DNA of 14,819 bases, from contig JACQRE010000154.1 of NCBI GenBank assembly GCA_016206585.1, forward strand, positions 1 to 14,819, given 5' to 3'. This document shows positions 6,297-12,554 of the stretch, piece after piece (position 1 is the stretch's first letter; every line of letters starts with the position of its first letter). Origin of the DNA: Candidatus Omnitrophota bacterium (GTDB lineage: Bacteria; Omnitrophota; Gorgyraeia; Aquiviventales; Aquiviventaceae). The notes below the pieces were generated by a model. It was not told the origin of the DNA, made no database searches, and saw only the letters and a list, made by a program, of their open reading frames with translations. The position numbers and the translations under genes were made by a program.

Positions 6297-7680
6297 CCGC
6301 ATTCTCGTCGTCGACGACGACCCGCTGATCCGCGGGTCGCTCTACGAAATGCTGCGCGGCCGGCGGTTCGAGGTCGAGATGGCCTCGGATGGTGCTGAGG
6401 CGATGGACCACCTCGGGCGGCGGACCTTCCAGCTGGTCATCGCGGACTGGAAGATGCCGCAGGTGGACGGCATGAGCCTGTTGAGCCACATCAAGAGCCG
6501 CTATCCCGACGTCAGCGTCGTGCTCATTACGGGGTTCGGCAACGTCACCTCGGCGGTGGAAGCGATCCGCCAGGGCGCCTTCGATTACCTGACGAAGCCG
6601 ATCCAGCCGGAGGAGCTCGAGGCGACGATCGTGCGAGCCCTCAGCCAGTACGCCGCGCCGAGCAGCGCCTCGGCGGTCGAGGATCCCTTTGCCGGCATCA
6701 TCGGGAACGATCCGGCGATCAAGAAGCTCTTCGCCATGATCTCCTCGGTGGCCGAGAGCCCCGCGACGGTGCTGCTCGAGGGCGAAAGCGGCACGGGCAA
6801 GCGCATCGTCGCGCAGGCGATCCACCGCGCCGATCCCAAGCGGCGCGCCAACCCCTTTGTCGAGATCAGCTGCGGCGCCTTGCCGGAGACCCTGCTCGAG
6901 AGCGAGCTCTTCGGCCACATCCGCGGCTCCTTCACCGGGGCCATCCGCGACCGGCAGGGCCGCTTTGAGCTCGCCGAGGGGGGAACCATCCTCCTCGATG
7001 AAATCGACGCGTTCTCGCCGGCCCTCCAGGTGAAGCTGCTGCGGGTGATCCAGGAGCGGCTCTTCGAGCGCGTGGGCGACACGCGCACGATGCGCGCCGA
7101 CGTGCGCGTCATCGCGGCGACGAACCGCCGGCTGGCCGAGCTGGTCAAGCAGGGCAAGTTCCGCGAGGACCTCTACTACCGGCTCCACGTGATCGCGATG
7201 CGCATCCCGCCGCTGCGGGAGCGCCAGGGCGACATCCCGCTGCTGATCACCCACTTCATCGAGCGCAGCGCCAAGGCGATGGGCAAGGCGGTGGCCGGGG
7301 TGAGCGACGAGGCGATGCAGGTGCTGACCGGCTACCGCTGGCCGGGCAACATCCGGGAGCTGGAGAACGTCATCGAGCGGGCGGTGATCCTCACGAAGCA
7401 CGCCAAGCTGGACGTCGAGGATCTGCCGGAGGAGCTGCGGTTCCATTCCGACGCCACCTCGATGGCGGTCGAGGACCAGGAGGAAGAAGCGGTCGCGGCC
7501 GAGGCGGCGGATGGGTCCCTCGCCCTGCGGGATGCGCTCAAAATGCCGGAGCGCGACCTGATCCTGAAAGTGCTCGCGGAGGTGCGGTGGAACCGTTCGG
7601 AGGCCGCGAAGCGGCTGGGCATCCACCGCTCCACGCTCTACCACAAGATTCGAAAACTCGGGATTCACACGTCCTCGTAA
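6286..7680 (+). CDS. NtrC-family sigma-54-dependent response regulator (PrsR-like)
   Basis: A 464-residue activator with three standard parts. The receiver domain (1 to about 120) has the acidic DDD at 10-12, phosphoacceptor Asp54 and the YLTKP lysine. The AAA+ domain has Walker A GESGTGK (166-172), Walker B ILLDEID, arginine-rich sensor segments, and the sigma-54 contact loop in the form GSFTGA (214-219). The C-terminal Fis-type helix-turn-helix reads RSEAAKRLGIHRSTLYHKI. The ATG at 6286 has GGAGG 9 nt upstream and overlaps the kinase gene by 11 nt, so the pair is a two-component system. It should bind upstream DNA and drive sigma-54 promoters; the element at 1213-1228 is the nearest candidate target. 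PrsR proteins of PEP-CTERM systems have the same architecture, but orthology is inferred from context. Confidence 0.95.
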   Translation: MERNRILVVDDDPLIRGSLYEMLRGRRFEVEMASDGAEAMDHLGRRTFQLVIADWKMPQVDGMSLLSHIKSRYPDVSVVLITGFGNVTSAVEAIRQGAFDYLTKPIQPEELEATIVRALSQYAAPSSASAVEDPFAGIIGNDPAIKKLFAMISSVAESPATVLLEGESGTGKRIVAQAIHRADPKRRANPFVEISCGALPETLLESELFGHIRGSFTGAIRDRQGRFELAEGGTILLDEIDAFSPALQVKLLRVIQERLFERVGDTRTMRADVRVIAATNRRLAELVKQGKFREDLYYRLHVIAMRIPPLRERQGDIPLLITHFIERSAKAMGKAVAGVSDEAMQVLTGYRWPGNIRELENVIERAVILTKHAKLDVEDLPEELRFHSDATSMAVEDQEEEAVAAEAADGSLALRDALKMPERDLILKVLAEVRWNRSEAAKRLGIHRSTLYHKIRKLGIHTSS

Positions 7681-7718
7681 GGCGCCGATATGGAGTGGGG
7701 GCTCGCTGAGAGAAGGTG

Positions 7719-8768
7719 ATGGAGAGAGCTGGCGCCGCGGAACCCCTGTCACTCCGGCAGTTGGTTGAGCCAATCCGCTGGCAGCGCCTCCAGGACCATT
7801 TCGCCCGGGTCCTGGGGATTACCCTCCGCACGATCGCCTCTGACCACGAACTGCTCTCCGTCCCCAGCTGGCCCTCCGGCGTCGACCCCGACAGCGCCAT
7901 CGGCCTCCTGAAGATCGGCGAGGAGCTCGACGCGCTCGTTCCCCCGCAACGCCCGCCCCAGTACACCGCCAACCTCACCACCCCCTTGGGGGTGACCTAT
8001 GCCGCGGTGCCCATCCGCGCGACCGCGGATCAGATCGTCGCGTACTTCGTGACCGGTCCGCTCGTCGTGGGCCCGCGCGAAGACGAGGTCCAGTTCCACC
8101 GCCGCGTCGCCGCCCTGGGGCAGGATGCCCGCGCGCTGTGGCCGCTGATCCTCTCGTTGAGGCTCTACACCTTCGCCGGCATCCGGTCGGCGCTCAACCT
8201 CATCGAGGAGGTGGGGACGTCGATCGCGGAACTGGCGTACCAGGCGAACCAGTTCGGCACGGTGCTGCCCTCCTCGACCAAGATCGACCAGGCGGTGCTC
8301 ACCTACCACACCGACCGCATCCTCCACTCGCTGCTGGAGGCGGCCACGCTCGCCATCCGGGCGGACGGCGGCTCCATTATGCTGTATGACGGGCGGCGGG
8401 AGCTGCTGCAGATGAAGACGGCCCTCGGCCTCAGCGAGTCGGTGGTGTCCGCGACGCGCCTCAAGCGGGGCGAAGGGATCGCGGGGTTGGCCGCCGAGCA
8501 GCGGAACATCCTGGTGGTGGACGCGCAGGTGACCGATGAGCGCATCCGCAACCGGATGCGCCGGCCCGAGCTGACCTCCTCGCTGGTGGCCCCCCTGGTG
8601 CCGGACGCCTCCCAGGATCCGATCGGGGTGTTGAGCCTGCGCACCGCCAACCCCCAGCGCCAGTTCACCGAAGAGCACGTCGAGTTGCTGCGGCGGCTCC
8701 TGGATCTGGCCTGCATCGCCCTTGGCAGCCTGCGTTCCGTGTTCGTCCCCTCCCCGCACGCTTCGTAA
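7719..8768 (+). CDS. PocR-like and GAF-domain sensor protein without output domain
   Basis: A protein of 349 residues. The N-terminal region (about 10-165) resembles the PocR ligand-binding domain: an opening helix (RWQRLQDHFARVLGITLRTI) and the later YFVTGPLVVGP. The Cys residues often found in PocR domains are absent. A GAF domain covers about 195-335 and includes ADGGSIMLYD, GEGIAGLAAE and IGVLSLR. No kinase, HTH, GGDEF or other output domain is present, so it probably senses a small molecule and acts on a partner. It lies 38 nt after the activator gene in the same direction, so it may modulate the kinase or regulator. ATG 7719 is chosen, with AGAAGG only 2 nt upstream; GTG 7716 is an alternative. 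The PocR assignment is moderate, the GAF assignment firmer. Confidence 0.8.
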   Translation: MERAGAAEPLSLRQLVEPIRWQRLQDHFARVLGITLRTIASDHELLSVPSWPSGVDPDSAIGLLKIGEELDALVPPQRPPQYTANLTTPLGVTYAAVPIRATADQIVAYFVTGPLVVGPREDEVQFHRRVAALGQDARALWPLILSLRLYTFAGIRSALNLIEEVGTSIAELAYQANQFGTVLPSSTKIDQAVLTYHTDRILHSLLEAATLAIRADGGSIMLYDGRRELLQMKTALGLSESVVSATRLKRGEGIAGLAAEQRNILVVDAQVTDERIRNRMRRPELTSSLVAPLVPDASQDPIGVLSLRTANPQRQFTEEHVELLRRLLDLACIALGSLRSVFVPSPHAS

Positions 8769-8793
8769 GTCCCATACCGCACGAAAAGTCATC

Positions 8794-8896
8794 GCGTCAC
8801 TAAGTCACCAAGTCACCAGGACACCACGTCACCAAAAAAGGAACGTGCTGTGTTGGTTTGTACGGGTGACGTGGTGACTTGGTGACCTGGTGGACG
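8794..8896. repeat. Inverted arrays of degenerate octamers between convergent genes
   Basis: Five consecutive 8-nt units (8794-8833) vary around AAGTCACC: GCGTCACT, AAGTCACC, AAGTCACC, AGGACACC, ACGTCACC. After a 31-nt spacer, four units of the opposite orientation follow (8865-8896): GGTGACGT, GGTGACTT, GGTGACCT, GGTGGACG. The arms can pair at 25 of 30 positions. The element fills most of the 139-nt gap between the convergent GAF and rpoN genes. It could act as a two-way terminator, though no T-run follows either outer side, or it may be a mobile or slippage-derived intergenic repeat. Confidence 0.85.
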
Positions 8897-8907
8897 TTGT
8901 TCGGGGA

Positions 8908-10365
8908 TTACAGGCGGCGCTTGCGCAGGTGCGCGGGCAGGATCTTGAGGGCGGTGCGGTACTTGGCGACGGTGCGGCGGGCGACGGCGATGTGGCGTGC
9001 GGCCAGCTGCTGCGCGAGGGCCGCATCGCTGAGGCAGCGCTGCGGGGGCTCGTCCGCGACGAGCCGCTGGATCTCCGACTTGATCTGCTCGTTGGACACC
9101 GCGCACCCGGCGTCCGCCTGGGCGGGAGCTCCCGGCTCGGCGGCACCGTTGGCCTGGTGGGCCGGGGCCTGCGGCACGCCGCTGGCGAAGAGCTGCTCCA
9201 GCCGGAAGATCCCGTAGGGCGTGTCGATCGTCTTGCCGGCGATGGCGCGGCTGACCGTGGAGGGGTGCCGGCCGATGAGCTCGGCGACCTGGGCTTGTGT
9301 GAGCGGCTTGATGGCGCGCGAGCCGTGCTCGAGGAACTCGCGCTGGAGGCTGATGAGGCAGCGCGCGATGGACAGGAGGGTCGTGTTGCGCTCGTCGATC
9401 GCCTTGATGATCCAGTTCGCCTTGCGGAACTTCTGCGCCAGGAACTCCTTCGCGTCCTCCGGCGTCCTCGGGTCTTTTAACATCCGGTGGTAGGCGCGGC
9501 TGATGGTGACCTGCGGCACGTACTGTTCGTTGAGCTCGACGTCGTAGTGGCGCTCCCGGTGGTGCACCACGAGATCCGGGATGACCGACGGCGGCAGCTC
9601 CCCGCTGTAGGCGGAGCCCGGTTTGGGGTTGAGCCGCTTGAGGCACTCCAGCGCCTCGGCGATCTGCTGCGGCGTCGCGCCGGTTTCCTTGGCGATCGCC
9701 TCGAGGCGATGATGGGTGAAGAGCTCGAAGTGATCCTGGAGGATGCGGTAGGCCAGGCCGCCGCACGCCTCGCGCTGCTCCAATTGGAGCATGAGGCACT
9801 CGCGCAGGTTCCGGGCTCCTACGCCCGGGGGATCAAGGCGCTGGATCAGCGCGAGGACCGCCTCGAGCCGCTCCAGGCCGGTTCCCAGCTCCGCCGCCAT
9901 CTCCTGCAGGGAGCCTTCCAGGTAGCCGTTCTGGTCCAGGTGGTGAATCAGGTGCTCCCCAAGTGCTCGCTCCTCCTTGGAAACCGGCTGGCAGCCCAAC
10001 TGGAGGAGCAGTGACTCATGCAGGGATTGGGGCAGGGTCAGGCGCTGCTCAATGATCCGCTCATCCGCGCCGTCCTCGTTGTCCGGATCCTCCCGTTCGC
10101 CGGCTGTCTGCCAGTGGGACACCCAGTCTTCATCCAGGGAGGTGGGTTTGGCTTCCTCGGGCGGTGTGCCGGGTTCTTCCGGAGCGGACTCGGTTTCGCT
10201 TGAGGAAGAGGAGTCCTCAAGCTCCAGGCAGGGGTTTTCTTCCAGTTGCTGCTCGAGGAAGGCTTGGAGCTCCAGGGTGGCCATGCGGAGGATTTCGAGC
10301 GCCAAGGTGATGTTCGGCGCCGCCATCAACCGCTGTTGAGCCGTCTGTTTTGCTTGAAGCGCCAT
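8908..10365 (-). CDS. rpoN: RNA polymerase sigma-54 factor
   Basis: A 485-residue sigma-54. Region I (1 to about 50) is the Gln/Leu-rich activator-interacting segment beginning MALQAKQTAQQRL and ending FLEQQLEENPCLE. An acidic region II follows (about 51-105). The core-binding domain has LDPPGVGARNLRECLMLQ and LNPKPG. The conserved HTH region includes AELIGRHPSTVSRAI and TPYGIFRLEQLF, and the RpoN box ARRTVAKYR is at 462-470. A short Ala/Pro/Gly linker separates the last two. ATG 10365 fits the family start; an in-frame upstream start near 10431 would translate across the promoter. There is little Shine-Dalgarno. It is divergent from the CDP-alcohol phosphatidyltransferase and convergent with the GAF gene. 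It is needed by the NtrC-type regulator encoded here. Confidence 0.97.
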   Translation of the reverse strand: MALQAKQTAQQRLMAAPNITLALEILRMATLELQAFLEQQLEENPCLELEDSSSSSETESAPEEPGTPPEEAKPTSLDEDWVSHWQTAGEREDPDNEDGADERIIEQRLTLPQSLHESLLLQLGCQPVSKEERALGEHLIHHLDQNGYLEGSLQEMAAELGTGLERLEAVLALIQRLDPPGVGARNLRECLMLQLEQREACGGLAYRILQDHFELFTHHRLEAIAKETGATPQQIAEALECLKRLNPKPGSAYSGELPPSVIPDLVVHHRERHYDVELNEQYVPQVTISRAYHRMLKDPRTPEDAKEFLAQKFRKANWIIKAIDERNTTLLSIARCLISLQREFLEHGSRAIKPLTQAQVAELIGRHPSTVSRAIAGKTIDTPYGIFRLEQLFASGVPQAPAHQANGAAEPGAPAQADAGCAVSNEQIKSEIQRLVADEPPQRCLSDAALAQQLAARHIAVARRTVAKYRTALKILPAHLRKRRL

Positions 10366-10399
10366 GGTGGGGTTTGTAAAAATTATGGTAATCGTTGAG

Positions 10400-10428
10400 A
10401 TTGTAGCACATTCCGTGCCAAGAGGCAA
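10400..10428 (-). promoter_or_regulatory. rpoN promoter matching both sigma-70 and sigma-54 consensus
   Basis: On the minus strand, TTGCCT (10428-10423) and TACAAT (10405-10400) are 17 nt apart, with TG one base before the -10, a good sigma-70 promoter. Within the same stretch, TGGCACGGAATGTGCT (10420-10405) matches the sigma-54 consensus, with GG and GC 10 nt apart and one main mismatch. Both would start transcription at about 10393-10394, some 28 nt before the rpoN ATG. Either reading alone supports a promoter; use by both forms is inference. Confidence 0.65.
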
Positions 10429-10476
10429 CATCTTGTTGTGAGGCTGGTGACGGCTTGCTTTTGCCGTCCGGATGCG

Positions 10477-12456
10477 CTACAACCAAGAGCGTCCATGTTG
10501 GTTGCCCGCTACAAACCGCTCATCGATTACATGGTCAGGCCGCTGGCCGTCTGGCTGGCCCGGATGGGGGTCATGCCCTCCACGATTACGCTGGCCATCC
10601 CGGTGCTGGCGACGCTGGTCTGCCTCTGGTTCGTCCAGGAGAGGGCGGTGGTGCCGTTTTGCGTCTTGATCCTGGTGGTTGGGTCGCTGGACGGCCTGGA
10701 CGGGGCGGTGGCCCGGGTGAGCGGGCGGGTGACCAAGTTCGGGTCCTACCTGGATGCCGTCTGCGACCGCTACTTTGAGACGATTGTCATGGTGGCGGGG
10801 GCATCCGTGACCGGCTACTGGTTCCTCTCCATGGCGGCCCTGGCCGGGTCGCTGATCGTCAGCTACGCCAAGGCCCGGACCGCCTTGGAGGTCACCATTT
10901 CGAACACGGAGTGGCCGGACCTGATGGAGCGGACGGAGCGGGGGATCCTGTACCTCGCCGGCCTGATTGCCGGCGACCGGCTGTCCTGGCGCCCGCTGGG
11001 CCGCGACCTCTTCTGGTGGGCGCTGCTTGCGCTGACCGTCCTCAGCCACGCCACCGTCATCCAGCGCGTCCTCCGCGCCCGCCGCTTCATCCTCACCCGC
11101 AACTAGTTGGAACTGCTCTGGGTTGATGTTGAGCAGCTCTGAAACCGCTTCCGGGAGCCGCACGACCGCCTCGCGGCCTTCAATGCGCCCGTAGCGGTTC
11201 AACGTCCCTTCCACCACCGAGCCGATCAACAGCCGCTGCGGGGCGTCCTGGCCGTCCAGCCACACTGAGAGCGTGCCGGCGGGCGGGATCAGGCCATACG
11301 TGGCCAAATCCACCGGGCGATCCTCCACAAAGCCTCCCAGGCGCAGGTCGGCCAGCCGGCTGAGAAACTCCTCCACGCGTTTTGGATCCAACACGTCCGG
11401 CGAGCCCTCCACCGTCCAGCGCCCGTCGGCCTTCGTGATCGTCCAGCCCCGGCCCTCGCGTTCCAGCTGCACCTTGGCGACGCTGCTGGTGAAAAAGTCG
11501 AAGCACGCCTTGGCGCGCAGCCCGTGCGGGTCCCGGGCCAGGGCGCCCACCTCGGCGGCGGCGACGGCGTAGAGGACTGATTCGTCGCTGCGCGTGGCGT
11601 AGATCAGCGACGCGTCATCCGGCAACGGTGTGCCGAACGCCGCGGTCACCGGGGCAGCCTGGTCCTTCGGGGTCACGGTGATTTCGGTGGCGGGCTGGTC
11701 CAGCCCCCACGCCGGCAGCCCCTCCGGGGTGACCGTTTCCTCCAGCACGCGCTTGACCTGCAGGCCGGAGAGCGCATTCAGCAAGCCGTTCGCCTCGCTG
11801 CGCTCCGCCCGGTCGGCGACCGGCTGTGTGAGCCACCACGCGTTCTCCCGTCGAGCCAGCGTCAGGGAGGTGCCCGGCGTCTTGACGGAGACCTCGTCGG
11901 TCATCCAGACATCGAACGGGATCAGATGCGGGTCGCGGAAGCGGTCCACCGGCTGGTTGGCTTCGTCGAAGAGCGCGCCATCGACGACGTGGACCCGGGG
12001 GCTCCCCTCCACCTGCAGGTAGCGCCGGCCGCCCACCGCGGTCGTCTCGCCGAAGCGCAGCACCGTCGTCACCCCATGCACCGTCAGGCTCAGGCGCCCT
12101 ATCCCGGGATCCAGGCCGTAGGTCTTGAGGTCCAGCGGCCGCTTCGGGTTGGAGGCGGAGAGCGTGCGCTCGGAGGTCAGCGGGGCGAGCCGGTCCAGCA
12201 CTTTCGCGAGCTCGTCCCGGCTGGCGCGCAACCCCTTGGGTGAGATGCGCCACACGGTGCCCTCGCGGGTGATGGTGCCCTTCGCCTGCGGCAGGTCGAA
12301 GACCGCCTGCATCACCTCATCCGGCGAGAGGTCCACGATCTGCGTGGCGAGCTCCTCGCGCCGCTCGGGGTCGGGTTGCCGGAGCTCGTAGAGCGAGACA
12401 TAGGCGCCGATGCCGACCGTGGCCACGAGGAGGACGACCGTGGTTTTCCAATGCAT
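10477..12456 (-). CDS. DUF4340 protein of an ABC export block, with an over-run C-terminal frame
   Basis: The open frame has 659 codons, but the credible protein is residues 1 to about 450 (12456 to about 11107). It has one N-terminal membrane helix (5-22) and a periplasmic part with three similar segments, YGLDP (113), WGLDQP (250) and YGLIPP (387), typical of repeated DUF4340 units. DUF4340 proteins usually follow GldG-like genes in ABC transporter operons; their role is unknown. After residue 450 the frame meets no stop and runs antisense through the entire CDP-alcohol phosphatidyltransferase gene, giving a His/Pro/Arg/Gln-rich tail that looks non-coding. In the +1 frame a TAG lies at 11105-11103, so a single-base change or assembly error near the end is likely. 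No Shine-Dalgarno is seen before the ATG, which follows a repeat array. Confidence 0.78.
   Translation of the reverse strand: MHWKTTVVLLVATVGIGAYVSLYELRQPDPERREELATQIVDLSPDEVMQAVFDLPQAKGTITREGTVWRISPKGLRASRDELAKVLDRLAPLTSERTLSASNPKRPLDLKTYGLDPGIGRLSLTVHGVTTVLRFGETTAVGGRRYLQVEGSPRVHVVDGALFDEANQPVDRFRDPHLIPFDVWMTDEVSVKTPGTSLTLARRENAWWLTQPVADRAERSEANGLLNALSGLQVKRVLEETVTPEGLPAWGLDQPATEITVTPKDQAAPVTAAFGTPLPDDASLIYATRSDESVLYAVAAAEVGALARDPHGLRAKACFDFFTSSVAKVQLEREGRGWTITKADGRWTVEGSPDVLDPKRVEEFLSRLADLRLGGFVEDRPVDLATYGLIPPAGTLSVWLDGQDAPQRLLIGSVVEGTLNRYGRIEGREAVVRLPEAVSELLNINPEQFQLVAGEDEAAGAEDALDDGGVAEDGQRKQRPPEEVAAQRAPGQPVAGNQAGEVQDPPLRPLHQVRPLRVRNGDLQGGPGLGVADDQRPGQGRHGEEPVAGHGCPRHHDNRLKVAVADGIQVGPELGHPPAHPGHRPVQAVQRPNHQDQDAKRHHRPLLDEPEADQRRQHRDGQRNRGGHDPHPGQPDGQRPDHVIDERFVAGNQHGRSWL
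10495..11106 (+). CDS. CDP-alcohol phosphatidyltransferase family enzyme
   Basis: A 203-residue integral membrane enzyme with about six hydrophobic helices. The family signature is complete: D66, D69, G70, R74, G83, D87 and D91 in the order D..DG..AR....G...D...D (DGLDGAVAR followed by GSYLDAVCD). Such enzymes move a phosphatidyl group from a CDP-lipid to an alcohol (glycerol-3-phosphate, inositol phosphate, serine and others); the acceptor cannot be told from sequence alone. ATG 10495 starts the protein just before the conserved N-terminal part; a GTG at 10438 in the same frame adds 19 unlikely residues. A small hairpin (GACGGC 10449-10454 with GCCGTC 10463-10468) lies upstream. Its whole length is overlapped on the other strand by the extended DUF4340 frame; the intact catalytic motif shows that this strand is the coding one. 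Confidence 0.93.
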   Translation: MLVARYKPLIDYMVRPLAVWLARMGVMPSTITLAIPVLATLVCLWFVQERAVVPFCVLILVVGSLDGLDGAVARVSGRVTKFGSYLDAVCDRYFETIVMVAGASVTGYWFLSMAALAGSLIVSYAKARTALEVTISNTEWPDLMERTERGILYLAGLIAGDRLSWRPLGRDLFWWALLALTVLSHATVIQRVLRARRFILTRN

Positions 12457-12468
12457 GGGGAGGAACGG

Positions 12469-12552
12469 TTAGCGCGTTGGCGCGTTGGCGCGTTGGCGCG
12501 TGCAATGCAACCAACAACAACTCGCAAACGCGCTAACGCGCGCACGCGCGAA
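12469..12552. repeat. Inverted arrays of GC-rich octamers between the GldG-like and DUF4340 genes
   Basis: Four consecutive octamers (12469-12500) read TTAGCGCG and then TTGGCGCG three times. After a spacer of 28 nt, three octamers of opposite orientation follow (12529-12552): CGCGCTAA, CGCGCGCA, CGCGCGAA. The first left unit is the exact reverse complement of the first right unit. The array ends two bases before the stop codon of the GldG-like gene and 12 nt from the DUF4340 start, so it fills the gap. The design is the same as at 8794-8896 with a different octamer. It may weaken or tune read-through to the DUF4340 gene. Confidence 0.85.
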
Positions 12553-12554
12553 CG

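Noticed and set aside
6214..7773. A 519-codon minus-strand open frame opposite the NtrC-type regulator.
   Set aside because: The plus strand encodes complete receiver, AAA+ and HTH motifs; the antisense product has no recognisable domain and the usual Arg/His/Asp composition of a shadow frame.
8794..8896. CRISPR array.
   Set aside because: Units are only 8 nt and contiguous, with no spacers of regular length and inverted halves; no cas genes are present.
8813..9799. A second minus-strand frame inside rpoN.
   Set aside because: It is a shifted frame of rpoN; the sigma-54 frame has all family motifs including the RpoN box.
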